A stretch of DNA of 64,000 bases from Mycobacterium sp. MBM (GTDB lineage Bacteria; Actinomycetota; Actinomycetes; Mycobacteriales; Mycobacteriaceae). Position 1 is the first letter of the stretch. The number at the start of each line of letters is the position of its first letter. The notes under the pieces were generated by a model that worked only from the letters and a program-made list of their open reading frames with translations, did no database searches and had not been told where the DNA came from. The position numbers and the translations under genes were made by a program. The stretch is from positions 1-64,000 of the forward strand of contig JAKJHY010000020.1 in assembly GCA_021648845.1 (NCBI GenBank), given 5' to 3'. This document shows, piece by piece, positions 25,546-35,381 of this stretch.

Positions 25546-28500
25546 GTGACGATCAACGAGCACGACAGGGTGACCGCCGGTAACAAGAGCTCCCTGAGCG
25601 AGGGTTCGTTGTCGGGCGCGCACGCGCTCGTCGATCTGCTGAACGCCGGTGAGCCGTACGCCGTCGCGTTCGGCGGCCAGGGCGGCGCCTGGTTGGAGAG
25701 CCTGGAGGAGCTGGTCAGCTCAGCCGGTATCGAGTCCGAACTCAGCGAGTTGGTCGGCGAGGCGGCGCTGCTGCTGGAGCCGGTGGCCCGCGAACTCGTC
25801 GTCGTGCGTCCGATCGGCTTCGAACCGCTGCAGTGGGTGCGCGCACTGGCCGCCGAGGAGCCGCTGCCCGACACCAAGCAGCTGACCACCGCCGCGATCT
25901 CCGGCCCCGGCATCCTGCTGACCCAGATGGCCGCCATCCGCGCCCTCACCCGCCAGGGTCTGGATCTGATGGGCACCCCGCCGGTGGCGATGGCCGGCCA
26001 CTCCCAGGGCATCCTGGGCGTCGAGTCGCTCAAGGCCAAGGGCGCCCGCGACGCCGAACTGCTGGCCCTGCTCCAGCTCATCGGGGCCGCCGGTTCGCTG
26101 ATCTCGCGCCGGCGCGGCATGGTCGGCCGCGGCGACAAGAGCCCGATGGTGTCGGTCACCAACGTCGACCCCGACCGGATCGCCGAGCTCCTCGAGGACT
26201 TCTCCACCGATGTGCGCACCGTGCTGCCCCCGGTGCTGTCCATCCGCAACGGTCGCCGCTCCGTCGTCATCACCGGAACCCCCGAACAGCTCGGCCGCTT
26301 CGAGCTGTACTGCTCGAAGATCACCGAGAAGGAAGAAGCCGAGCGCAAGAACAAGCTGCGCGGCGGCGCGGTGTTCTCCCCGGTGTTCAACCCCATCCAG
26401 GTCGAGGTCGGCTTCCACACCCCGCGCCTGGCCGACGGCGTCGCGCTGGTGGACCGTTGGGCCGCCCAGTGCGGCATCGACACCGAGCTGGCCCATGCCA
26501 TGACCGAGTCGATCTTCGTCAGCCCGATCGACTGGGTCGCCGATGTCGAGGCCCTGCACACCGCGGGCGCCCGCTGGATCATCGACCTGGGCCCCGCCGA
26601 CACCGTCACCCGTCTCACCGCACCCGTGATCCGCGGGCTGGGCATCGGTATCGTTCCGGCCGCCACCCGCGCCGGCCAGCGCAGCCTGTTCACCGTCGGT
26701 GCCGTGCCCGAGGTGCCCGCACCGTGGACCAGCTACGCACCCTCGACGGTCACCCTGCCCGACGGCTCGGTGAAACTGTCCACCAAGTTCACCCGGCTCA
26801 CCGGCCGCTCACCCATCCTGCTCGCCGGTATGACGCCCACGACCGTCGACGCCAAGATCGTCGCGGCCGCCGCGAACGCCGGGCACTGGTCCGAGCTGGC
26901 CGGTGGCGGCCAAGTCACCGAAAAGATCTTCGACGACCGCATCGCCGAACTGACCGAACTGCTCGAGCCCGGCCGCGCCATCCAGTTCAACTCGCTGTTC
27001 CTGGACCCCTACCTGTGGAAACTGCAGGTCGGCGGAAAGCGCCTGGTGCAGAAGGCCCGCCAGTCCGGCGCCCCCATCGACGGCGTCGTCGTCACCGCCG
27101 GCATCCCCGAACTCGAGGAAGCCGTCGCGCTGATCGAGGAGCTCAACGAGATCGGCATCACCCACGTGGTGTTCAAGCCGGGCACCGTCGACCAGATCAA
27201 GTCCGTGATCAAGATCGCCGCGGAGGTCCCCGGCAAGGACGTCATCGCCCACATCGAGGGCGGCCGCGCCGGTGGCCACCACTCGTGGGAGGACCTCGAC
27301 GACCTCCTGCTGGCCACGTACGCCGACCTGCGCAAGCTCTCCAACATCACCATCTGCGTCGGCGGCGGCATCGGCACCCCGGAGCGGGCCGCCGAGTACC
27401 TGTCCGGCCGGTGGTCGCAGGACTACGGCTTCCCGCTTATGCCGGTCGACGGCATCCTGGTCGGCACCGCCGCGATGGCCACCCTGGAAGCCACCACCTC
27501 ACCGGCGGTCAAGCAGCTACTGGTGGACACCAAAGGCACCGACGTGTGGGTCGGCGCCGGAAAAGCCCAGGGCGGCATGGCCTCCGGCCGCAGCCAGCTC
27601 GGCGCCGACATCCACGAGATCGACAACACCGCGTCCCGCTGTGGTCGGCTGCTCGACGAGGTCGCCGGTGACGCCGACGCCGTCGCCGAACGCCGCGACG
27701 AGATCATCGCGGCGATGGCCGACACCGCCAAGCCGTACTTCGGTGACGTCGCCGACATGACCTACCTGCAATGGCTGGACCGCTACGTCGAGCTGGCCAT
27801 CGGTGACGGTGACTCCACGGCCGACACCAAGAACGCCGATTCACCCTGGCTGGACATCACCTGGCGGGACCGCTTCGAGGAGATGCTCAAGCGCGCCGAG
27901 GCCCGCCTGCATCCCAGCGACTCCGGACCGATCGAAACCCTGTTCGCCGGAGCCGAAGGCGAAGCGCTGCTGGAGCATCCCGCAGCCGCCGTCGACACCC
28001 TGCTCAACCGCTACCCGGATGCCGAGAACATCAAGCTGCACCCGGCCGACGTTCCGTTCTTCACCACGCTGTGCAAGACCCCGGGCAAGCCGGTCAACTT
28101 CGTCCCGGTCATCGACAAGGACGTGCGCCGCTGGTGGCGCAGCGACTCGCTGTGGCAGGCCCATGACGCCCGCTACACCGCCGACCAGGTCTGCATCATC
28201 CCCGGCACCGCCGCCGTCGCCGGTATCACCCGGGTCGACGAGCCCGTCGGCGACCTGCTGGACCGCTTCGAGCAGGCCGCCATCGACGAGGTCACCGCAG
28301 CGGGTGTGTCCCCGGTGCCGGTCGTCTCGCGACGTCAGGCCAACGCCGCCGTCACCGGACCCATTGCGGTGGTACTGGATTCGCCCGACGTGCTGTGGGC
28401 CGGCCGGACCGCGATCAACCCGGTGCACCGGATCGGCGCCCCGGGCGAGTGGCAGGTCAACGAGAACCGCGCCGCGACCCACCCGTCCACCGGCTCGCGT

Positions 28501-31500
28501 CTGGAGCTCACCGACGAGGGTGTGACGCTGAGCGTTCCACTGAGCGACATCTGGATCGACATCAAGCTCACGCTGCCTGCCGCCACCGTCAACGGCGGTA
28601 TGCCGGTCGTCACCACCGAGGATGCCGCGGCGGCCATGCGCGCCGTGCTGGCCATCGCCGCCGGTGTAGACGGTGTGGACGCCCTGCCCGCCGTGGACGA
28701 GGGCACCGCGACGGTCACCGTCGGCTGGGACCCGGAGGAGGTCGCCGACCACACCGGTGTCACCGCCACCTTCGGCGCCCCGCTGGCCCCGGGCCTGACC
28801 CTGGTCCCGGATGCCCTGGTCGGCAAGTGCTGGCCCGCGGTGTTCGCCACCATCGGCGCCGCGGTCACCGAGGCCGGCTTCCCGGTCATCGAGGGCCTGC
28901 TGAGCCTGGTGCACCTGGATCACGCCGCGCACCTGCTGGCGCCGATGCCCAAGAGCGCCACCGAATTGACCGTCACCGCAACGGCTTCGAAGGCCGTCGA
29001 CACCGAGGTCGGCCGTGTCGTGCCGGTCAGCGTCGTCATCAGCGATTCCGAGGGCTCCGAATTGGCCCGTCTGGAAGAGCGTTTCGCCATCCGCGGGCGC
29101 ACCGGCGCCGTCGAGTTGGAGGACCCGGTGCGTGCCGGCGGTGCGATGACCGACAACGCCACCGACACCCCGCGGCGGCGCCGCCGCGACGTCACCATGA
29201 CCGCGCCCACCGATATGAGTGCGTTCGCCGTGGTGTCCGGTGACCACAACCCGATTCACACCGACCGTGCCGCAGCGCTTCTCGCGGGGCTCAAGGGGCC
29301 GATCGTGCACGGCATGTGGCTGTCGGCCGCCGCCCAGCATGTGGTGACCGCCACCGACGGCCGCGCCACCCCGCCGGCCCGCCTGGTGGGCTGGACCTCC
29401 CGCTTCCTGGGCATGGTGCTGCCGGGCGACGAGATCGAGTTCCGCGTCGACCGGGTCGGGATCGACCGCGGCGCGGAGATCATCGAGGTCACCGCCAAGG
29501 TCGCCGGCGACCTGGTGATGGCCGCCAGCGCACAACTGGCCGCGCCGAAGACGGTGTACGCCTTCCCCGGCCAGGGCATCCAGCACAAGGGCATGGGCAT
29601 GGAGGTTCGCGCCCGCTCCAAGGCCGCCCGCAAGGTGTGGGACATCGCCGACAAGTTCACCCGCGACACCCTGGGCTTCTCGGTGCTGCACGTGGTCAAG
29701 GACAACCCGACCAGCCTGATCGCCTCCGGCGTGCACTACCACCATCCCGAGGGCGTGTTGTACCTGACGCAGTTCACCCAGGTCGCCATGGCTACGGTGG
29801 CCGCCGCCCAGGTCGCCGAAATGCGTGAGCAGGGTGCCTTCGTCGAGGGCGCCATCGCCTGCGGGCACTCCGTCGGTGAATACACCGCGCTGGCTTGTGT
29901 GTCCGGGGTGTACGAGCTGCCCGCGCTGCTGGAGGTGGTCTTCCACCGCGGCTCCAAGATGCACGACATCGTGCCGCGCGACGAGAAGGGCCGCTCCAAC
30001 TACCGGCTGGCCGCGATCCGCCCGTCGCAGATCGACCTGGCCGATGACGATGTCACCGCGTTCGTCGCCGAGATCAGCGAGCGCACCGGAGAGTTTCTCC
30101 AGATCGTGAACTTCAACCTGCGTGGCTCGCAGTACGCCATCGCCGGTACCGTCCGCGGCCTGGAGGCCCTGGAGGAGGAGATCGAGCGGCGCCGCGAGAT
30201 CAGCGGCGGCAAGCGGTCGTTCATCCTGGTGCCCGGTATCGACGTGCCGTTCCACTCCGAAGTGCTGCGCGTCGGTGTCGCCGACTTCCGTCGCTCGCTG
30301 GAGCGGGTCATGCCGACCGACGCCGACCCGGATCTGTTGATCGGCAAGTACATCCCGAACCTGGTCCCGCGGCCGTTCACCCTGGACCGCGATTTCATCC
30401 AGGAGATCCGCGACCTGGTGCCCGCCGAACCGCTGGACGAGATCCTCGCCGACTACGACACCTGGCGTAACGAGCGGCCCACCGAGCTGTGCCGCAAGGT
30501 CGTCATCGAGCTGCTGGCATGGCAGTTCGCCAGCCCGGTGCGCTGGATCGAGACCCAGGACCTGCTGTTCATCGAGGAGGCCGCCGGCGGTCTGGGCATC
30601 GAGCGGTTCGTCGAGATCGGCGTCAAGACCGCGCCGACGGTGGCGGGCTTGGCGACCAACACGCTCAAGCTGCCCGAGTACTCGCACAACACCACCGAGG
30701 TGCTCAACGCCGAGCGCGATGCCGCGGTGCTGTTCGCCACCGACACCGACCCGGAGCCCGAGCCCGAAGAGGCCGCTGCGCCTGCGGTTTCGGCCGAGGC
30801 GGCCCCCGCCGCCGCGGCTCCGGCGGCGGCTCCCGCCCCGGCGGCCGCGCCGTCGGGCGGCCCGCGTCCGGAAGACATCACGTTCGACGCCGCCGATGCC
30901 ACGCTGGTGCTCATCGCACTGGCAGCCAAGATGCGCATCGACCAGATCGAACCGCTGGACTCCATCGAGTCGATCACTGACGGCGCGTCCTCGCGGCGCA
31001 ACCAGATGCTGGTGGACCTGGGCTCCGAGCTGAATCTCGGCGCCATCGACGGCGCGGCCGAAGCCGATCTGTCCGGACTCAAGGCGCAGGTGACCAAGCT
31101 GGCCCGTACCTACAGGCCATTCGGCCCGGTGCTGTCCGACTCGATCAACGATCAGCTGCGGACCGTCTTCGGCCCGTCCGGCAAGCGGCCCGCCTACATC
31201 GCCGAACGTGTCGCCAAGACATGGGAACTGGGTCCGGGCTGGGCCAAGCACGTGACCGCCGAGGTGGCGTTGGGCACCCGTGAGGGTTCCAGCGTGCGCG
31301 GCGGCGATATGGGCGGTCTGCACGACGGGGCCCTGGCCGATGCCGCCTCCGTCGACAAGGTGATCGACGCGGCGGTGGCCGCGGTCGGCGCCCGCAAGGG
31401 TGTTGCGGTGAGCCTGCCGTCCTCCGGTGCCGCCGGTGGTGGTGTGGTGGACTCGGCGGCCCTCGGCGAGTTCGCCGAACAGGTCACCGGTCCCAACGGT

Positions 31501-34500
31501 GTGTTGGCCAACGCCGCTCGCACCATCCTGGGTCAGCTCGGGCTGGACAACCCGGTCGGTGTGGCCGAAACCGTCAGCGATGCCGATTTGATCGATCTGG
31601 TCACCGCCGAACTCGGCTCGGACTGGCCGCGTCTGGTCTCGCCGGTGTTCGACGCCCGCAAGGCGGTCGTGTTCGATGACCGGTGGGCAAGTGCCCGTGA
31701 GGATCTGGCGCGGTTGTGGCTGCTCGACGAGAGCGATATCGACACCGATTGGGAGCGCCTGTCGCAGAGCTTCGAGGGGGCGGGCAACATCGTCGCCACC
31801 CAGGCCAGCTGGTGGCAGGGTAAGGCGCTGGCCGCCGGGCGCAATATGCACGCGGCGCTATACGGCCGGGCCGCCGCCGGCGCCGAGAATCCGGACAAGG
31901 GGCGCTACGCCAACGAGGTCGCAGTGGTGACGGGTGCCTCGAAGGGATCCATCGCCGCATCGGTCGTCGCGCAACTGCTGGAGGGCGGCGCGACCGTCAT
32001 CGCCACCACGTCCCGCCTCGACGACGACCGGCTGGCGTTCTACCGCACGCTCTACCGCGATCACGCCCGCTTCAACGCCACCTTGTGGGTGGTGCCGGCG
32101 AACATGGCTTCCTACGCCGATATCGATGCGCTCGTCGAGTGGGTTGGCAACGAGCAGACGGAGAACCTGGGCCCCAAGGCCATTCATCTGAAGGACGCGC
32201 AGAACCCGACGCTGTTGTTCCCGTTCGCCGCACCGCGGGTCGGCGGGGATCTGTCCGACGCCGGCGCACGTTCGGAGATGGAGATGAAGGTGCTGCTGTG
32301 GGCCGTGCAGCGGCTCATTGCCGGCCTGTCGCATCTGGGCGCCGAGCGTGATATCGCCTCACGCCTGCATGTGGTGCTGCCGGGCTCGCCCAACCGCGGC
32401 ATGTTCGGTGGGGACGGCGCCTACGGTGAGGCCAAGGCCGCGCTCGACGCGGTGGTTACCCGCTGGAAGGCCGAATCGTCCTGGAGCCAGCGTGTCTCGC
32501 TGGCGCACGCATTGATCGGCTGGACCAAGGGCACCGGGCTGATGGGCCACAACGACGCCATCGTCGGTGCGGTCGAAGAGGCCGGGCTGACCACCTACAC
32601 CACCGCCGAGATGGCCGCCAAGCTGTTGGCGCTGTGCGATATCGACTCCAAGGTGGCCGCTGCCCGCCAGCCCATCGAGGTGGACATGACCGGTGGTCTC
32701 GGGGAGATCGAGATCGACATGGCCGAGCTGGCCGCCAAGGCCCGCGAGGAGATGACGGCCGCGGCCGCCGAGGACTCCGAGGAGGCCGAGGCCGGCACCA
32801 TTCGGGCACTGCCGTCGCCGCCGCGCGGATACGCCGCGGCGCCGCCGCCACAGTGGGACGACCTCGACGTCGATCCCGCCGACCTGGTGGTGATCGTCGG
32901 TGGCGCCGAGCTGGGACCGTACGGATCCTCGCGCACCCGTTTCGAGATGGAGGTCTCCGGCGAGCTGTCGGCCGCGGGCGTCCTGGAGCTGGCCTGGACC
33001 ACCGGAATGGTCAAGTGGGAGGACGACCCGAAGCCGGGCTGGTACGACACCGAGACCGGGGATCTGGTCGACGAGTCCGAACTGGTCGAGCGTTACCACG
33101 ATGCCGTGGTCGCCAAGGTGGGCATCCGCGAGTGGGTCGACGATGGCTTCCTCGATCCCGATCACTCTGCGCCGCTGCTGGTTTCGGTGTTCCTGGACAA
33201 GGACTTCACCTTCGTGGTGTCCTCGGAGGCCGACGCTCGTGAGTTCGCGAAGTACGACCCGGAGCACACCGTCATCGCGCCGGTCCCCGACAGTGGTGAC
33301 TGGCAGGTCACCCGTAAGGCCGGCACCGAGATCCGGGTACCGCGCAAGGTGAAGCTGTCCCGAACCGTCGGCGCGCAGATCCCGACCGGGTTCGATCCGC
33401 AGGTCTACGGGGTCTCCCCGGATATGGCCGGCTCGATCGACCGGGTGGCGCTGTGGAACCTGGTGACCACCGTGGACGCGTTCCTGTCGGCGGGCTTCAG
33501 CCCGGCCGAGCTGATGCGTTGGGTGCACCCCAGCCTGGTGGCCAGCACGCAGGGCACCGGCATGGGCGGTATGACGTCGATGCAGACGATGTACCACGGC
33601 AACCTGCTGGGTCGGAACAAGCCGAACGACATCCTGCAGGAGGTGCTGCCGAACGTCTTCGCCGGCCACGTCGTGCAGTCCTACATCGGTAGCTACGGCT
33701 CGATGATCCACCCGGTCGCGGCGTGCGCCACGGCGGCGGTGTCGGTCGAGGAGGGTGTCGACAAGATCCAGCTGGGCAAGGCCGATTTCGTGGTCGCCGG
33801 CGGTTACGACGACCTGACGCTGGAGGCCATCACCGGCTTCGGCGACATGTCGGCCACCGCCGATACCGAGGCCATGCGCGCCAAGGGCATCAGCGATTCG
33901 AAGTTCTCCCGCGCCAACGATCGTCGCCGGCTCGGTTTCGTCGAATCTCAGGGCGGCGGAACGATTCTGCTGACCCGCGGTGACCTCGCGGTGCAGATGG
34001 GTCTGCCGGTGCTGGCGGTGGTGGCCTACGCCTCGTCGTTCGGTGACGGTGTGCACACCTCGATCCCGGCTCCGGGCCTGGGCGCCCTGAGCGCCGGCCG
34101 CGGAGGCAGCCAGTCCCGGCTGGCACGTTCGCTGGCCAAGCTGGGTGTTGGTGCCGACGACATCGCGGTGATCTCCAAGCACGACACCTCCACGCTGGCC
34201 AATGACCCCAACGAGACCGAGCTGCACGAGCGGCTCGCGGCCTCGCTCGGACGCTCCAAGGGTGCCCCGCTGTTCGTGGTCAGCCAGAAGAGCCTCACCG
34301 GGCACGCCAAGGGTGGCGCCGCGGCCTTCCAGATGATGGGGCTGTGCCAGATCCTGCGCGACGGCGTCATCCCGCCGAACCGCAGCCTGGACTGTGTCGA
34401 CGACGAGCTGGCCCACGCCGAGCATTTCGTCTGGGTGCGCGAGACGCTGCATCTGGGTGAGCGGTTCCCGCTCAAGGCCGGTCTGGTGACCAGCCTCGGG

Positions 34501-34776
34501 TTCGGCCACGTGTCGGGGCTGGTGGCGCTGGTGCATCCGCAGGCGCTGCTGGCCGCGCTGCCCGCCGATCAACGCGCGGACTACCAGGCCCGGGCCAACG
34601 CCCGGGTGCTCGACGGTCAGCGTCGGCTCGCCTCGGCGATCGCCGGCGGGCCCGCGCTCTACGAGAAGCCGGGCGACCGCCGGTTCGGCCAGGACACTCC
34701 GGAGAAGCGTCAGGAAGCGGCGATGCTGCTCAATCCCGACGCCCGCCTGGGTGCTGACGACCACTACTCGAAGTGA
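25546..34776 (+). CDS. fas: Type I fatty acid synthase
   Basis: A 3,076-residue multifunctional FAS-I (about 3,069 in M. tuberculosis) that makes C16-C26 acyl-CoAs for membranes and mycolate synthesis. Domains in order: acetyltransferase (GHSQG, Ser153), FMN enoyl reductase (about 400-900, with GGRAGGHHSW), MaoC-type dehydratase (DHNPIH, Asp1232/His1237), malonyl/palmitoyl transferase (CGHSVGE, Ser1442), ACP (TDGASSRRN, Ser1815 for phosphopantetheine), ketoreductase (TGASKGS, about 2129) and ketosynthase (ACATAAVS, Cys2727, with His2879 and His2920). All catalytic motifs are intact. The GTG start (TINEHDRV) follows GGGAGAAA and matches the M. tuberculosis N-terminus. It overlaps the region that leads into acpS. 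Confidence 0.98.
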   Translation: MTINEHDRVTAGNKSSLSEGSLSGAHALVDLLNAGEPYAVAFGGQGGAWLESLEELVSSAGIESELSELVGEAALLLEPVARELVVVRPIGFEPLQWVRALAAEEPLPDTKQLTTAAISGPGILLTQMAAIRALTRQGLDLMGTPPVAMAGHSQGILGVESLKAKGARDAELLALLQLIGAAGSLISRRRGMVGRGDKSPMVSVTNVDPDRIAELLEDFSTDVRTVLPPVLSIRNGRRSVVITGTPEQLGRFELYCSKITEKEEAERKNKLRGGAVFSPVFNPIQVEVGFHTPRLADGVALVDRWAAQCGIDTELAHAMTESIFVSPIDWVADVEALHTAGARWIIDLGPADTVTRLTAPVIRGLGIGIVPAATRAGQRSLFTVGAVPEVPAPWTSYAPSTVTLPDGSVKLSTKFTRLTGRSPILLAGMTPTTVDAKIVAAAANAGHWSELAGGGQVTEKIFDDRIAELTELLEPGRAIQFNSLFLDPYLWKLQVGGKRLVQKARQSGAPIDGVVVTAGIPELEEAVALIEELNEIGITHVVFKPGTVDQIKSVIKIAAEVPGKDVIAHIEGGRAGGHHSWEDLDDLLLATYADLRKLSNITICVGGGIGTPERAAEYLSGRWSQDYGFPLMPVDGILVGTAAMATLEATTSPAVKQLLVDTKGTDVWVGAGKAQGGMASGRSQLGADIHEIDNTASRCGRLLDEVAGDADAVAERRDEIIAAMADTAKPYFGDVADMTYLQWLDRYVELAIGDGDSTADTKNADSPWLDITWRDRFEEMLKRAEARLHPSDSGPIETLFAGAEGEALLEHPAAAVDTLLNRYPDAENIKLHPADVPFFTTLCKTPGKPVNFVPVIDKDVRRWWRSDSLWQAHDARYTADQVCIIPGTAAVAGITRVDEPVGDLLDRFEQAAIDEVTAAGVSPVPVVSRRQANAAVTGPIAVVLDSPDVLWAGRTAINPVHRIGAPGEWQVNENRAATHPSTGSRLELTDEGVTLSVPLSDIWIDIKLTLPAATVNGGMPVVTTEDAAAAMRAVLAIAAGVDGVDALPAVDEGTATVTVGWDPEEVADHTGVTATFGAPLAPGLTLVPDALVGKCWPAVFATIGAAVTEAGFPVIEGLLSLVHLDHAAHLLAPMPKSATELTVTATASKAVDTEVGRVVPVSVVISDSEGSELARLEERFAIRGRTGAVELEDPVRAGGAMTDNATDTPRRRRRDVTMTAPTDMSAFAVVSGDHNPIHTDRAAALLAGLKGPIVHGMWLSAAAQHVVTATDGRATPPARLVGWTSRFLGMVLPGDEIEFRVDRVGIDRGAEIIEVTAKVAGDLVMAASAQLAAPKTVYAFPGQGIQHKGMGMEVRARSKAARKVWDIADKFTRDTLGFSVLHVVKDNPTSLIASGVHYHHPEGVLYLTQFTQVAMATVAAAQVAEMREQGAFVEGAIACGHSVGEYTALACVSGVYELPALLEVVFHRGSKMHDIVPRDEKGRSNYRLAAIRPSQIDLADDDVTAFVAEISERTGEFLQIVNFNLRGSQYAIAGTVRGLEALEEEIERRREISGGKRSFILVPGIDVPFHSEVLRVGVADFRRSLERVMPTDADPDLLIGKYIPNLVPRPFTLDRDFIQEIRDLVPAEPLDEILADYDTWRNERPTELCRKVVIELLAWQFASPVRWIETQDLLFIEEAAGGLGIERFVEIGVKTAPTVAGLATNTLKLPEYSHNTTEVLNAERDAAVLFATDTDPEPEPEEAAAPAVSAEAAPAAAAPAAAPAPAAAPSGGPRPEDITFDAADATLVLIALAAKMRIDQIEPLDSIESITDGASSRRNQMLVDLGSELNLGAIDGAAEADLSGLKAQVTKLARTYRPFGPVLSDSINDQLRTVFGPSGKRPAYIAERVAKTWELGPGWAKHVTAEVALGTREGSSVRGGDMGGLHDGALADAASVDKVIDAAVAAVGARKGVAVSLPSSGAAGGGVVDSAALGEFAEQVTGPNGVLANAARTILGQLGLDNPVGVAETVSDADLIDLVTAELGSDWPRLVSPVFDARKAVVFDDRWASAREDLARLWLLDESDIDTDWERLSQSFEGAGNIVATQASWWQGKALAAGRNMHAALYGRAAAGAENPDKGRYANEVAVVTGASKGSIAASVVAQLLEGGATVIATTSRLDDDRLAFYRTLYRDHARFNATLWVVPANMASYADIDALVEWVGNEQTENLGPKAIHLKDAQNPTLLFPFAAPRVGGDLSDAGARSEMEMKVLLWAVQRLIAGLSHLGAERDIASRLHVVLPGSPNRGMFGGDGAYGEAKAALDAVVTRWKAESSWSQRVSLAHALIGWTKGTGLMGHNDAIVGAVEEAGLTTYTTAEMAAKLLALCDIDSKVAAARQPIEVDMTGGLGEIEIDMAELAAKAREEMTAAAAEDSEEAEAGTIRALPSPPRGYAAAPPPQWDDLDVDPADLVVIVGGAELGPYGSSRTRFEMEVSGELSAAGVLELAWTTGMVKWEDDPKPGWYDTETGDLVDESELVERYHDAVVAKVGIREWVDDGFLDPDHSAPLLVSVFLDKDFTFVVSSEADAREFAKYDPEHTVIAPVPDSGDWQVTRKAGTEIRVPRKVKLSRTVGAQIPTGFDPQVYGVSPDMAGSIDRVALWNLVTTVDAFLSAGFSPAELMRWVHPSLVASTQGTGMGGMTSMQTMYHGNLLGRNKPNDILQEVLPNVFAGHVVQSYIGSYGSMIHPVAACATAAVSVEEGVDKIQLGKADFVVAGGYDDLTLEAITGFGDMSATADTEAMRAKGISDSKFSRANDRRRLGFVESQGGGTILLTRGDLAVQMGLPVLAVVAYASSFGDGVHTSIPAPGLGALSAGRGGSQSRLARSLAKLGVGADDIAVISKHDTSTLANDPNETELHERLAASLGRSKGAPLFVVSQKSLTGHAKGGAAAFQMMGLCQILRDGVIPPNRSLDCVDDELAHAEHFVWVRETLHLGERFPLKAGLVTSLGFGHVSGLVALVHPQALLAALPADQRADYQARANARVLDGQRRLASAIAGGPALYEKPGDRRFGQDTPEKRQEAAMLLNPDARLGADDHYSK

Positions 34777-34805
34777 CCGAAAGCGAGTCGGCTAGCGTCT
34801 CCGGA

Positions 34806-35195
34806 ATGGGCATCGTTGGGGTAGGGATCGACTTGGTGTCGATTCCGGATTTCGCCGAGCAGGTCGACCAGCCTGGCACCGTTTTCGCCGAGACCTTCAC
34901 GCCGGGGGAGAGGCGCGACGCCGCGGACAAGAGTTCGTCGGCGGCGCGCCACCTCGCGGCGCGGTGGGCGGCCAAGGAGGCGGTGATCAAGGCATGGTCG
35001 GGGTCGCGTTTCTCGAAGCGGCCGATGCTGCCCGAGGGTATCCACCGCGATATCGAGGTGGTCACCGATATGTGGGGCCGCCCGAAGGTGCGGCTGTCCG
35101 GTGCCATCGCCGAACATCTCAAGGATGTGACGATCCACCTGTCGCTGACGCATGAGGCCGATACCGCCGCCGCGGTGGCCATCCTCGAGGCCTGA
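34806..35195 (+). CDS. acpS: Holo-[acyl-carrier-protein] synthase
   Basis: A 129-residue phosphopantetheinyl transferase that moves the CoA-derived arm to carrier proteins, here presumably the ACP domain of FAS-I and AcpM. The Mg-binding motif VGIDLVSIPDF near the N-terminus and the ARWAAKEAVIKAW motif are intact. The ATG begins MGIVGVGID as in M. tuberculosis. An upstream GTG overlapping the fas stop would add 11 non-conserved residues. Its position directly after fas fits co-transcription and replaces the PPT domain that fungal FAS carries internally. Confidence 0.95.
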   Translation: MGIVGVGIDLVSIPDFAEQVDQPGTVFAETFTPGERRDAADKSSSAARHLAARWAAKEAVIKAWSGSRFSKRPMLPEGIHRDIEVVTDMWGRPKVRLSGAIAEHLKDVTIHLSLTHEADTAAAVAILEA

Positions 35196-35216
35196 CCTCA
35201 CCCCCCGCTCCCCGCG

Positions 35217-35231
35217 AGCGTGCGTGTCTGT
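35217..35231. repeat. Copy 1 of a 15-base repeated motif
   Basis: AGCGTGCGTGTCTGT occurs here, between acpS and the M20 peptidase gene, and again exactly at 41598-41612. The surrounding 35196-35381 spacer is GC-rich with several short complementary segments. It may be a member of a dispersed mycobacterial intergenic element. Confidence 0.4.
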
Positions 35232-35381
35232 AGCCGGACACACCGCGCGCGGGTGGGAGTTTGCGCACGTTCGCGGGTCACTGGCCGTGAGCCGTACACA
35301 GTTTCCGTTTCGAGCGGCCGAGGCGCGACCAGGCTGAAACCTGGTAGGTCCCACGCGTGAGCTGCGGACTAGCCTTGTGCC

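Noticed and set aside
27841..31851. Very long minus-strand open frame opposite fas
   Set aside because: It is His/Arg/Gly-rich, a shadow of GC-biased third positions of fas. The intact catalytic motifs of fas settle the strand.
32359..34764. 801-residue minus-strand frame opposite the fas KR-KS region
   Set aside because: Same reason: composition of a shadow frame, no domains, and the ketosynthase is on the plus strand.
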